In this document: one piece after another, positions 11,241-22,257 of the stretch
Layout: each line of letters starts with the position of its first letter
Numbering within the stretch: the first letter of the stretch is position 1
Assembly (NCBI GenBank): GCA_001247695.2
Contig: LGRX02035510.1
Coordinates: forward strand, 1-64,000
Source of the DNA: Cymbomonas tetramitiformis
Lineage: Eukaryota > Chlorophyta > Pyramimonadophyceae > Pyramimonadales > Pyramimonadaceae
Reading direction: 5' to 3'
DNA length: 64,000 bases
Translations under genes and position numbers: made by a program
The notes under the pieces: model-generated
Told to the model about the DNA's origin: nothing
The model's input: only the letters and a program-made list of their open reading frames with translations
The model's database searches: none

Positions 11241-13792
11241 ATATGACATGTGTCATTATGATTTCTTCATACCTTAATAGGTATAAAATCATAATATCAA
11301 ATAAAACAAGGTCCAATTTTCAATTTTCAAATTAATCGTCAAAGAATTTTACCGATTTTGGCCATTTTTCAACATATATATATATGTTGATATATGTACA
11401 TATCTCTGTGTGTGTGGAATGTAAAGTACAGAATCACTGCAATAAACTTTACTTTTGCACATGACAAATTTCATGGCAAATAAGTAAATTATGCTGTATA
11501 TCAACATCTATGGTTGACAACATTTCTGGGTTTTACTGATTTAAACCCATGGCAGTAAATGTACATTCTGATGATATATAGAGTTATCAACTTAGGTGGG
11601 AACATCCATTTAGGAACATCCACTTTAGTGATATTTGTCAATCTATGATCTGTTCTGAGCATAGGTCTGTGCTCTAAGATTTATCAAAATGATATTTCTT
11701 ATTTAGAACATATCTGGACATTGCTTGATATAATCACAGCAATTTGACACAACACATTTGTATGTGTGTGCTGTCCTCAAAAACTATTATCAGATGTCAT
11801 GTAGATACTGATCTGAGAGTTACATGCATTTAAACTGATCAAATCTGAATCAATTATCAATATGCAATGTAGTTTTTGATGTTGCTCCAGCGATGATATG
11901 TGGAATGACGAGTGGACTGCACCCAACAGTTACCAGCTGTTGCATGGGTGCAGTATCTTGCCTTCGGGTCTGGAGATAACTCCATCCAGCCCTACAGCAT
12001 GTTGATTTATCTGTTCCCATATCTATCACAATCGCTGACACTTTCCACGCACATGTGTTTGGAAAGTGGTATCTACATTATCATATACATGATAGATATT
12101 TAAGTTAATCAATTCACTTTGAATCAGTGAATATTAATACATACAATGCAATGTGTGTGCATGCATGCAGTGCTTACTGATTAGCACTTTTGTCAGTGTG
12201 TGTGTGTGTGTTAACTTTTACACACTTTGCAGTAAGATAACTTGTGGACATTACAACATTTCCAGACAGTTCATCATGCAGGATTATCAGCATACCATGC
12301 ACTGAATACATCTAGCATGATATATTAAGCTTAGGAGTATTGTAATTCCAAAATAATCTCATTTACAAAATGAGTTGCTGGGTATATTTCACATACAGCT
12401 CCGGTGAGTATCCTTTCAGTAATCCACAGTAGAACAATATGTTGTCCGAGGAGTATCTCGACTCCACCGGGTCACATTGAGCTAATTACTGTGTTAAGAT
12501 TACTGAACAGGCACCTTATACTGTATGGGTTCTAATATAGTTAGCATGCACTGCAAATGAATGCTTTGTGTACATCTATTCCAACTGTTACCGTGATCAA
12601 GTTGGATCATATAGAACATCTGTTATCCCAATGCATGCACAACTTACAGTGTGGCAGTCATTCAGTATAAGATGCACATATACTCAGATGCTGCAAGTAA
12701 TATATGCTGTAAGTTAGTGTATGCTCAAATAAACATTTTGCACACTATACTTCAAATAAGTATGAAATGCTGTACTCTAATCATCAGCATTAGAAATATT
12801 GATGCAGTCATCAGAACATAGTGTGAATTGTTGTAGTATGGTGATCATACATTCACAGCAATATAGTGACCATGTGTCCACAGCAGTATGGTGATCATGC
12901 GTCCACAGCAGTATGACGATCATGCGTCCACAGCATCCCTGCATGTATACAATCATTCTGCATAGGATACTGACGCGCGTTCACATTTTATATGTATCGC
13001 TGCATAAAGACGAGTTAGGAATCATGCGCCCTAAAAACGTGCGTCCATTGCATCAGATGAATCATGACATCGCGCTGACGTGCACATCGCGCACACGAGC
13101 ATCACATCAGTGCACATCGCGCTGACGAGCTAAAAAATCATCATACGAGCATTTGCGAAAATCGATTGCTGATGTACGTCGCATACTGATGATCGCTGAT
13201 TTACGTCGCATGAACGAATGCGAGCGCGCTATTAAACGAAATTCTGTGCGTCCAGTCGCAGTTGATGTAAATCATATGTGTTGACGATCATTTTCGTTCG
13301 CGCATCTGAATCTCGCATACTGTGACATTCCTGCGAATTTTGACATTATTTGCATGCGTTCCGTACACTGTGCGCACACCTTGTCGCTTATAAAATCAAG
13401 ACGACTTCTCTGCGGATGCTGTCAGCTGCGAATATGTTCGCGATGAAAAATCTCCTCGCGCAATCCGTGTGCTGACGATATCAAGCGTATATTATTCGAG
13501 TTGCAGATATTCAATATCACTGCGAGCGCTGTCGCTTATGCGCCCACCTGCAAACCTGCGAACAATATGATATATACTATCTCTGACGCTGCACTCACTT
13601 GAGTTCTCTTTTCGTGCCTTGACGAGTTTTAGGAGAATACCATATGATACGGCGAGATATACAGGCCGTGAATATATTATCAATATACAAGTTAACACTG
13701 CGAAGTTGGACAGCAACGCAAGTGAAAGTAATAGCGGGTGATGAGTGCAGTCTCTGAGTGAAGATCTGCTTGAAGCCCAACGCTTCCTCATC

Positions 13793-14014
13793 TTATACCT
13801 TACGTCTCCTATCATCATAGATAGTACCGCCATTGGGTTGTGAACCCGAGACGTAGGTTGAACGACCAGTATTGTGATAACGAATAGTTCGTTCATACTG
13901 TGCATGCGTGTTCCGCACATGCTTAAAGCCAAGATGGTTCTTGATGTTCAAGATGTATCTTGCTTTGCCATCTTCGAGTTCGACATACGAACTCTCGATG
14001 ACAGGGTCATTCAA
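13793..14014 (-). CDS. Hypothetical 73-residue peptide in the duplicated segment, copy 2
   Basis: Same peptide as at 4234-4455 with one Arg for Lys. A longer minus-strand frame in another register (13492-13932) also exists here but is truncated in copy 1. No domain is recognised. Confidence 0.2.
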   Translation of the reverse strand: MNDPVIESSYVELEDGKARYILNIKNHLGFKHVRNTHAQYERTIRYHNTGRSTYVSGSQPNGGTIYDDRRRKV

Positions 14015-14089
14015 GTCTTTCCTTGAATAATGACAGATGATGTGACATTATCATCTGACGACAGGTACAATCATGGTCGACCGTACTGA

Positions 14090-14260
14090 CGACTGTCATA
14101 ATAATATATGACTCGACCGATTGTCATAATAATATATGACACGACCGACTGTCATAATAATATATGACACGACCGACATGACATGACATGACATGGTATG
14201 ACATGTCTGACAGGTATGACACGTATGACATGTATGACATGTATGACACATATGTCATCG
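14090..14260. repeat. Tandem GACTGTCATAATAATATATG and GACAT microsatellites, copy 2
   Basis: Same tandem block as 4515-4700, with slightly different unit numbers. Confidence 0.85.
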
Positions 14261-14278
14261 GTCATGACCCTAACACGA

Positions 14279-14550
14279 ACCCCTCTACCACTTCCGCAAC
14301 TCATACCCGTGATGTTCTGTGATGTAGGGGACCGTTTTTTACGTTACGGTTGGGGTTTGCTCGCAGGGTTTGCTAGCATCCGACATTTATGAGCGTCCGC
14401 AGATTCTCGACTACAGCTTAGTTGCGTCTGATGATGGGCGGGAATGAAAGGTAATAACCCCCTCTACCACTTCCGCACCTCATATTGGTGATGTTCAGTG
14501 ATGTAGGGGACCGTTTTTGACGTTCCTGTTGGGGTTTTCTCGCAGGGATC
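14279..14550. repeat. Satellite, about one and a half ~180-bp units
   Basis: Diverged copies of the 1-530 satellite, starting CCCTCTACCACTTCCGCAAC and restarting at about 14460. Confidence 0.85.
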
Positions 14551-14679
14551 CATGAGTACAATGGTGACATTATTTTGGCATTGTGTATTGGCAAGATTAT
14601 TTAATGGATTTTCTACCGAAGTGGTTTCCATATTATACTTAAGCTCTATTGCGTTATAACGGCGGCAAACCCTCGAAGG

Positions 14680-15430
14680 TCAGTACTCTCCGTGTATTAA
14701 CTCAGGCATAAATGATGTCACCATCAGACTTTCACATGAATGCCATAATTTCTTCACTGATAGAAGTCCCTTCCTGGATCTAGTCTGCACAAAATATTGT
14801 CCATATTTCGTTCATGAAAATATACCGATCAGTTGCACTGTGATGTGTTGGCGAGTGCCGCACTCAGTATGCATAATGTGGCGCTCGCACCAAAATATAA
14901 ATGTTCCGAAGCGAGTTGCGCTGTGAAGTGTTGGCGAGTGCCGCACTCACTGTGTCATCACTATAGTTTATGAGCATTCCCTAACCTATTGTTTTGTTGT
15001 GGCTACGTTTTTGTCATATAGTACTGTCTTTGTGTATTATAAACTCTCACATAAATGATGTCATCATCCCTGCAAATGTATGTCATAATTTCTTGACCCA
15101 TGTAAGTCCCTTCTTGCGTCTAGTCTGCACAACACAGTTTCATATTTCGTTCACAAAAATATACCGAAATAGTGAGGTGAAACTAGAAAAGTAATGAGCC
15201 TCTACATCTTGCACACATAGTACTCTCTGCGTATTATTAAGTCTCACATAAACGATGTCATCTTCCCTGCAAACGTATGTCATAATTTCTTGACGCATGA
15301 AAATCCCTTCTTGCGTCTAGTCCGCACAAAATAACAAAATAGTATTCATATTTCGTTCACCAAAATATAAAAGTTCCGAAGCCAGTTGCACTGCGGTGAT
15401 GTGTTGGCGAGTGCCGCACTCACAGTATGC
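14680..15430. repeat. Three degenerate copies of a ~160-bp repeat
   Basis: Copies at about 14680-14835, 15018-15170 and 15219-15420 share GTACTSTC.GYGTATTA, ATAAAYGATGTCA, GTCATAATTTCTT, AGTCCCTTC and TCATATTTCGTTCA in the same order. Interspersed hairpins GAGTG-CCG-CACTC occur three times, each in GTGTTGGCGAGTGCCGCACT. No gene is seen. Confidence 0.75.
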
Positions 15431-16365
15431 AAAGTGTGGTTGTAGCGTATACGAGCAAATTCGGAAGTTTGTAGCGGAACAAGATGCGAGGTCAGGTGGA
15501 GATACCCGGCCGATAGGTATTGTGTATTGTCTCGTGCGCAGAGATTGTGAGAAGCTAGCTGCATGGTTAACTCCCATGCAGTTATCTCACGCTTAAACGA
15601 CATTTAAATCGATCGATTAACCCTTCCACAAACGCCAATTTGGACCCCTTAGACACCCCCTATCAAGGCACTCGATAGCTCAAAATGTGCCTAACGATGC
15701 CACACAGAACTTGGTTGCAAGCACGAACACGTATGTCTTCATATGCACCTTAACAAGCAACGGTCTAGCCGACCATGCCGTATAAATTCAAAATGCCATA
15801 ACAGCATAGGAGTTAAGCCAAAATGGAATGCGAGCAGAACATTATCACGCTGGAGTTAAATTGACAGAACGTGCAGCCGTGTATGATAGATGGATGCGAG
15901 GGGAGACAACCATCGTTGTGGCAAGGTGGAAAGTACCGTAATACACGGCGTAGACAAAGTGCCTAGATGAGATCATAAGTAATCTCCAAGCGATTGATAT
16001 ATACATGTGAGAGCGGACCCTTACTTCATTTATATAATGACATTGATAGGGTGGGAATGGCATCACTTTCAATAATATTGTTGTCTTATAACGGTTCCTT
16101 GACAAAAACTATTTTGCTTTGCGATTTGAATGGTTGAAAATAAGTGAGTATCGCAAAAGTTGTGTTAATTTGTATCAATTATTCTTGACCACAGTTTTTT
16201 CTGCTGGTTTCTCTGTAATTCTGCGACTTTCGTGGCCAATAAAAGGGAAAGTAAAGCACGAATCCAAAAAGTAACACTTGTGTATACCTTAGAATACATG
16301 TCTAAAGGAACCCTGAATTTTTTAGGCCATTTGAACAACCTTTTTTCGGGGCGTGACATAAAAGT
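15431..16365. other. Intergenic stretch, nothing recognised
   Basis: Short unsupported frames only. No repeat, RNA gene or domain is identified. Confidence 0.6.
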
Positions 16366-16441
16366 CCAGAGCCTTCGGACTCCATGACAGTTACAAACCC
16401 TAAGTCATAACATCTAAATTTAACCGATCCGAAGGCTCTGG
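16366..16441. repeat. Foldback element, 14-bp inverted ends, copy 1
   Basis: 76 bp bounded by CCAGAGCCTTCGGA and its exact reverse complement TCCGAAGGCTCTGG. The interior is AT-rich (GTTACAAACCCTAAGTCATA). Confidence 0.85.
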
Positions 16442-16531
16442 CCCCCAGAGTACCTCGACGATAGCCTAGCGACGATAGCGAGATTCGATTATTCGAGGTT
16501 TGTTACATTTTAGAAGCTCAGAGACTTCGGA

Positions 16532-16601
16532 CCTTCGGACTCCATGACAGTTACAAACCCTAAGTCATAACATCTAAATTTAATCGATCCGAAGGCTCTG
16601 G
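16532..16601. repeat. Foldback element, copy 2
   Basis: Same interior and right end as 16366-16441 with one interior change. The left end is partly altered (GAGACTTCGGACCTTCGGA). Together the pair looks like a local duplication of a small MITE. Confidence 0.8.
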
Positions 16602-16699
16602 CCCCAGAGAAATCGTATCGGTATGTAGAGCCTGTGACAGTATCGAGTATGACCATCATACGGAGCAGATCTGAAACCGACGGAGGTTTTCCAGTATCA

Positions 16700-16708
16700 C
16701 ATGACCGG
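16700..16708. repeat. Left target-site duplication CATGACCGG
   Basis: Nine bases immediately outside the left terminal inverted repeat, repeated exactly at 42726-42734. Confidence 0.9.
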
Positions 16709-16742
16709 ATACTCGTGAAGGTATCGAGCAGATAGACCTACT
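16709..16742 (+). repeat. Left terminal inverted repeat
   Basis: 34 of 34 bases match the reverse complement of 42692-42725. Similarity stops immediately inside. Confidence 0.93.
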
Positions 16743-16755
16743 CTCGCAAGCCAGA

Positions 16756-16829
16756 GGTTACGAGCTTCGGCCGCTGCGCGGCCGATCGCGCGATTCTCGA
16801 CAGAAAGCAATGGAAAGCAGCTCGTAACC
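16756..16829. repeat. Small foldback with GGTTACGAGCT inverted ends
   Basis: GGTTACGAGCT (16756-16766) is inverted exactly as AGCTCGTAACC (16819-16829) around a GGCCGCTGCGCGGCCG palindrome. The core is also seen near 62960-63045. Confidence 0.75.
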
Positions 16830-17133
16830 CTTGGTTCTTTTCGTGTTTTGGCCTGAATTTCGCTACCTTTTCCTTCCAGAAAACCTACGCGAACCGCGGA
16901 AACGCCTGTTTTGTATGCTTACCGTTGTATACTGAAAAAAAAATGTAACTGTTACCGCGCGCAGCATATAATATTCAGCTATTAGGAAAGTTCGTTGACT
17001 AAGCGGTCCACGATATACTGAAACCTCGAGGGTGCTCCTTAACATCCCCATGAAGTTCCTTTCTGGCTCGACTTACTCTGCTTGCTGATGCGACGAGTTG
17101 GGGTCGCTGAGAAATCAAGCGATGGGCATCAAT

Positions 17134-17462
17134 GGAGGTGAGGATTTCTTTCAGCGGTTCCTTAACCTGATTAATTTAAGTTTTTCGAACGTATGGGGGG
17201 ATGTTTGGAGATGTCTGAAAGGTATTTGGGGTGCAATATGGCTACAGGCGCGTCGGTGATACAGTTTTGTCGCATTTCGAACTCGTATAACTTGAGCTGT
17301 GGGACAGGGATGGAGGTGCGGGTTTCTTTCACCTAAATACTATAAGTTTTTCGAACGTATGGGGGGATGTTTGGAGATGTCTGAAAGGTATTTGGGGTGC
17401 AATATGCGTGCAGGCGCGTTGGTGATATAGAATTGTTGAATCTCGAACTCGTATAACTTGAG
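17134..17462. repeat. Two tandem ~155-bp copies upstream of the transposase
   Basis: Copies at 17134-17296 and 17312-17462 share TTTTTCGAACGTATGGGGGG, ATGTCTGAAAGGTATTTGGG and CTCGTATAACTTGAG. Their position between the TIR and the transposase suits subterminal transposase-binding repeats, but that is inference. Confidence 0.8.
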
Positions 17463-17542
17463 GATAAAGCCTATCCAACACCAGGTGGGAAGGATGTCAT
17501 GGCCTGATCGCGTCATGGTGACCTGAAATCGCGACCTATCTG

Positions 17543-20212
17543 ATGGACCCCGCCAACGAATGCACGTGTGGGAGGCGCTGTCTGTCCCAATTCGAGTATC
17601 GTCCCGTGCAGGCGTACTTACGTGAGAAGTCTACGCTAAACGGTCGCCAGTTCAAGGAGAACATCATCGCGGAGCTTACTCGTGCGCGTAGGTTCAAGCC
17701 CGGATCGCAGAAGCTTGAAATAGAGATGTTCGACTCGCTGACGTTCCTGGGCAAGAAAGTCTGCAAGGATGCGTTTCGACGACTGCACTTTATTCCCGAA
17801 AGCACATGGTTCAAGTGGCACGCGCACGTGTGTGGGGGCGGCATGCTGGAGAGCACAAGGAAGAGGAATTTGACGCTGTACAACGACCCGACGAACCTGA
17901 ACTGGACTTATTTCTTGGAGTACGCTGCTCACGAGATTTTGCCGTTGGCGGAGCCACAACCTCAAAACGGCAAACTCCAAATGAATCCGATCCGACCAGC
18001 CGATAGTTATGCCGCATACAAGCTTATGCGTCGCGGCGTTTATCAGGTTAAAATCACGCAGTTTCGCAAGTATCTGCGCGAGTACCTCCGCGCGAAGCAT
18101 ATTACCATGCGCAAGCGGAAGGATTGTGCAGGTAAGTGCACGACATGCGAAATCTTGACGAAGCAGCGCCGTGCTGTAAAGGACTTGGAGGACCTGGAGG
18201 ACTGGAAGACGCTTAACCCCTAAACCGTCATAACTATTTTTGGTTTTGGTTGAAGTCAATGTTTTCCATATACCCGCCGCATACGAAGGCCGATTTGCGT
18301 TTTGAGCATACCACTTGAAACGTATTTCAAAGGCGCATCGTACTGCATTGTTCAAAATTGAGCATCGAGTGAAAGTGCGATGTCACCAATGAATGTATAT
18401 CTCACGCATTGCGGCGCTGAATGCGTATTCACTGCCCCGTGTAAACCCTAATCATGACCCTAGCATGTTTTGCATAACGCCTAGCTATGTGTTGAAGATG
18501 TAACGTGACCTAAATAAGGTTGAACATGCGTATTTATACGCGCAATCCATAACCGTGTGTTGTGTCAAACGATTTTCACACTCTTCATCGTTCGAGCTTG
18601 GAAGCATGCGACAGTTTTGAGGGACATTGGGCACGCAGTTTGATGCGCATAAGGGAGACCTTTTCAAAACTGTTTTCAAAAGCATTTTTGGATTTTAGAC
18701 GGCTTCATAAATCAATTTTAGGTACCCTTGGGTCATATATGACCCAGGAAACGGTTTAAGGGTTAACGACGCGCGCCGGAGTGATTATCGAAATGAGAGA
18801 GCTCAGTACAATAACACCCGTGCTGATAGTTCCAACCAGTTCGGCATCAGTGACTCGTATTGTTTCGACGGGGCGGCAAACAACAACACCGTTTGTCCGC
18901 ACTTCCCCGTGAAGGTCAAGGCGATGAGCGACAAAGCTGGAAGTTTCTTCCACCTTCATCTGCAAGCAGTCGTGATGCACGGCACGGTGTTGTGCATGTG
19001 TTTACTTATGCCATGGGTTCCTGGCAAAGACGTGAACATGTGCCTCACGACGCTCAATATTCTGCTACGGTATGTGGTGGAGAACACGGAGCGGCACTTT
19101 CGGCAAACATGCCACGTGCAAATGGACGGAGGGTCGGAAAACTGGAACCGGCATGTTTTCGCCTTCTTCTGCATCCTGGTTCACCACGGGCTGTACAAAG
19201 AGATCTACCTACACCGTCTGCCCGTAGGCCACTCCCACAACGACGTCGATGGCTTTTTCGGGTTGCTGAAGATGTTGTTGTGGGGTAAGACCGCGGATAA
19301 AAAAGGCCACTGGTTCATATCTTTGGAACAATGGATTGCCTTTCTCTTTGCCTGGACGATAACAACCATCAACAAGCACACGTACGTCGTCGGCTGCAAC
19401 TTGGACTTCAAATCGTGGATCGACCCGCACTTGAACGAAGAGTTTGGTGGCCACGCTGGACGAGACCGCAAGGTGCATACTTGGTGCTTTTACGTCGGAG
19501 AGGAGCTCCACCTGCTGCTCGCAAGAGGTTTTCAGGCGCACAAAGGCAAAACAGGGCGCGCAGAACTTCACCCGCCTCCGAAGGCGACAGCGATGATACT
19601 GATATGGAGATGGATCTTGCCACTCGCAGTCGGAGTCGGCAGGTTGCAGCGCGCAAGAAGAAGCCTGGAAAGCAGCCAAAACAGCAGAAACAGCCCAGCA
19701 GCAGTGAGGGCACGGATGATGGCGACGATGAGCACTCCTCCGGTGTTGACGAGAGTCTATATGACCGTGGGATGCGTTTGGCATCGCAGAAGGAACACTT
19801 GGCAGCCGACTACCGGTTCGAGGACATGACTGTGGGCAGCTATGCCGTGACCGTTGCAGGCGGGGAAGCCAGCGACAAGTGTTGGTTCAACGTTATGCTC
19901 CCGGACGGCGGTAAGTCACTCCCACTCCATTTCGTGGAGGTGGTGGGGCAGCATGCCTCACGGAAGGAGATAACCTGGCAGTTCTGGTTGCCAGCACAGT
20001 CACGGAGAACGTTCGAGACGGTAGAACAACTCTGTGAGGCTGGAGCTTTCGTACGGGGTGCCCGCACCCTTCGCATGAAGTCTACATTTGACGTGAACGA
20101 GGTGTTGACATGCTGGGATGAGACCGCAAAATCTGGTGTTCAAGGCGGAATTCCAGGTTGTGAGGAGAAAGCTGAGCTTTTAAAAGCACTGCTGGAGAAC
20201 TCTGAAGAGTAA
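17543..20212 (+). pseudogene. DDE-like (DUF7869-type) transposase, interrupted by a MITE and frameshifted
   Basis: It starts at ATG 17543 with a cysteine cluster (CTCGRRC). A region with VCKDAFRRLHFIPES follows, then a second cysteine motif (CAGKCTTCEIL). The frame runs into a 546-bp TTAA-flanked insertion at 18217-18762 and reopens in register directly after it. The next part has FDGAANNN, then DGGSENWNRHVFAFF and LPVGHSHNDVDGFFGLLK, the acidic-residue pattern of DUF7869/RNase-H-fold proteins. A second break (one frame to another) lies at about 19530-19590. After it come a Lys/Ser/Asp-rich linker and a C-terminal domain ending ALLENSEE. Without the insertion the coding length would be about 700 residues. 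The assignment rests on motif resemblance only. Confidence 0.65.
18217..18762. mobile_element. piggyBac-like MITE in the transposase gene
   Basis: 546 bp with 12-bp inverted ends (CCCCTAAACCGT left; right end reads CCCTTAAACCGT in reverse complement), flanked by TTAA at 18213-18216 and 18763-18766. TTAA duplication with CCC-type ends is the piggyBac signature. Joining the flanks at one TTAA gives a continuous transposase frame, which confirms the boundaries. It has no coding capacity. Confidence 0.9.
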
Positions 20213-20757
20213 ATAAGTGCAGTCAAGAGTTCGTATGTGCATGCATGTACACATGTGGTTGTGCTTACACCCTAAATTGGTGTTACCACTTAGGGTTTCC
20301 CCCGCTAGAGGGCCATTTGCTCCAGAAATCTGCACGGAGATGCAAGTGCTTGATATTTTATTTGTTCAAATATGTTTTATGGCAAACTACATTATAACAT
20401 AGCACGTGACGGGTCCATTAGCAAGAACCTTTACATATGTTACCCGCCCTTTGTGAATACGCGTGTGATAAAGCATAGGGTTTGAGGGGGGTTTTGGCAA
20501 AATTGTGCTGAAATCGATGAAAATATCAAACATACGATAAATAGGTACATATTTTCCCCTTTTTACTTCCATTTTATAACCTTTAATCTCGATCTAATAC
20601 CATATGTGGATTTTTGGAACACTCCTCAATATGCCTAAGAGTCACGCGTAAGAATTCTGAAAACCCCGCCTCATACGATGAGAAAAACTTCCAAAATTAT
20701 AACCACCCTATTTTTTGGGCATGATATGTTTAAAATAATGTAAAAAACATCAAAACA
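20213..20757. other. Spacer between the two transposon genes
   Basis: AT-rich, no open frame of note. It should hold the 3' end of the transposase gene and the promoter of the CCHC gene, but no element is clear. Confidence 0.5.
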
Positions 20758-21577
20758 ATGACCTTCAAAAAATCTTCCAATTTAGAGCGCATCTTCCAAT
20801 TAAGAGCGATCGTCGTTTTTGGTGAGGGAGAGGAGCTTACGCCTGAGCAGGGGAAGCTGATGGTCCAAATGGGTCGCTTTACCAATCGGTTAGCGCAATT
20901 GTTGGGGGACGCGACTCAAGCGGCTGGAAAGCGTGGGCGCCCTTGGGAAATGCCTGTGGACCTGGAGAACTTTCCAGGGTCTGATCGTGTGGAGCTGACC
21001 AGGGCCACGAACGAAAAGGACAAGGACAAGGGGTTGCGCAAGCAGTATGCTGAGGTCCAGCACCACTACGTCGCTCACGTCACGACGGTGGCAGCGGTGA
21101 AGGACGTTCAGCAATTGGTGGTGGGTTTGGAGCTGCCTGAGGACGCGATTAGGGCCCTTGAGCGTGTAATGGACCTGGCTGAGAAGGGCAGGGAGCGAGC
21201 ACGAGCTCGTGCCAAAATGTTGGCAATGGTCAGCGACAAGGGGCCTGAGTTGGGTTGGCCGATGTGCGAGAAGTTGGAGTTGCGCTCATATGTTGACAAC
21301 GAGGAGGAAGACAAGGCGATGCGAAAAGCCGAGAAGTTGGTGAAGGCGGAGAAGCAGGTGGCTGCTGCTGCAGCAAAACAGCGCGACCAGCCGAGGGGGA
21401 ATTCAGCAGGGGAGCGTTTTTCTTATGAACATCCTGTTGTGAATGTACCTTCTCCTCCTATGCCCCAAGATGGTGTGAGGATCCAGTGCTGGAATTGTCG
21501 CCAATGGGGGCACCACCAGAACGACTGTACCCTGCCTCGCGGTGCTGGTCGTGGCCGTGGACGTGGTGGATTTTGTG
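20758..21577 (+). CDS. CCHC zinc-knuckle protein carried by the DNA transposon
   Basis: Begins MTFKKSSNLERIF. It is mostly charged helix, with a Lys/Ala-rich coiled-coil-like stretch (about residues 185-225) and a canonical retroviral-type knuckle CWNCRQWGHHQNDC (CX2CX4HX4C) near the end, followed by an RGRGRGG tail. A nucleic-acid-binding accessory role for the transposon is inferred from its position between the TIRs. An LTR element is inserted exactly at the stop codon: the host reads GGA TTT TG|A across the 5-bp target TTTTG. As it stands, translation runs six more codons into the LTR to TAG at 21592-21594. It could also be a captured Gag gene. Confidence 0.75.
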
Positions 21578-21817
21578 CTGGACTTCGGGTTTAGGCTTAG
21601 TTATTATGGGCTCTGACTAGCCCCTAGCCTGACCCTGCTTCCGTATCGTGTCCGTGACATCCTAGCACTGTATTGTACAGTAGTACAGTACAGTAGTACA
21701 GTCTTGCTTCACTGTCTGGGTTTCCGAGAGCATAAAGCCTCGGCCAGACACTGTTTATGTGATTATCATTTTGATGTTCAGCGAGCTTAGCCGGACAGCG
21801 GATCTGTCTTTCTCGCA
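21576..21817 (+). repeat. 5' LTR of Gag-type element 2
   Basis: Begins TGCTGGACTTCGGG and ends TTTCTCGCA. It contains a GTACAGTA/TACTGTAC-type palindromic tract near 21670-21700. About five substitutions separate it from the 3' copy. Confidence 0.93.
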
Positions 21818-21836
21818 GGTTATGGCCCGCACCGGC
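21818..21836 (+). promoter_or_regulatory. Primer-binding site, half-tRNA(iMet) type
   Basis: GGTTATGGCCCGCACCGGC starts directly after the 5' LTR. It matches the complement of the initiator tRNA-Met anticodon arm with small changes, as in copia and Ty5. Confidence 0.75.
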
Positions 21837-22257
21837 TTTCCGGTGATTCTGATGATGGCACAGCGCCTTGCTGTTGCCATGTTCGGCTAAGTAGGACGTA
21901 GGAGGGGTTGAGCGCCCACTTGGGCGGTGGTGTATTGTTCTCGCGGTATGGCCTTTTAGCATGACAGTGATGGCGGCACACGTTGTGCTCGCCTTCGCTG
22001 CGCAGGAGATCGGCAGTTGACGGATTTCTTTTTTTATATACGGCAGTATCGTCGCAGCGAGGGTTTATTTGCATCGTGCGCCACTGGCCCTGGCGAGGTC
22101 GCTCCACACGTTGTACAGTTTGGCCGCTCTCATTTTTCCGCTCACGACCTGTGAATTTCGATCTATAGTGCTGAGACTCCTACGGATTATCTGGCCGCTG
22201 TGACAGTTTTATACCACCACCCTTCATTAGCTCAACTCTTTCCGTAGTCTCTCCATC

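Larger units (their letters stand above)
4709..13644. other. AT-rich stretch with no credible gene
   Basis: Nearly 9 kb of AT-rich sequence. Open frames are short, lack recognisable domains and do not join through plausible splice sites. It contains dispersed GGGATGCAGCCC repeats, two related CTTCCCCCC...GGAAGTGT hairpin blocks near 9210 and 10620, AGGGTGTTAC repeats at 10.9-11.2 kb, a 10-bp tandem TATAGCTTAT at about 10662-10693, TA and TG microsatellites, and tRNA-like pieces near 7.65 kb. It looks like old decayed insertions. Confidence 0.7.
13645..14271. repeat. Segmental duplicate, copy 2 (empty site)
   Basis: Matches 539-625 joined to 4168-4708. At 13727-13731 it carries a single AGTAA, where copy 1 has the LTR element between two AGTAA copies. 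This independently confirms the element's boundaries. Confidence 0.92.

Noticed and set aside
14198..14392. Met-Thr-rich ORF
   Set aside because: It is translation of a GACAT microsatellite and satellite sequence.
18131..18766. A GTAAGT donor at about 18131 and an intron in the transposase
   Set aside because: The site lies inside the in-frame CAGKCTTCEIL cysteine motif. The TTAA-flanked inverted-repeat insertion explains the interruption exactly.
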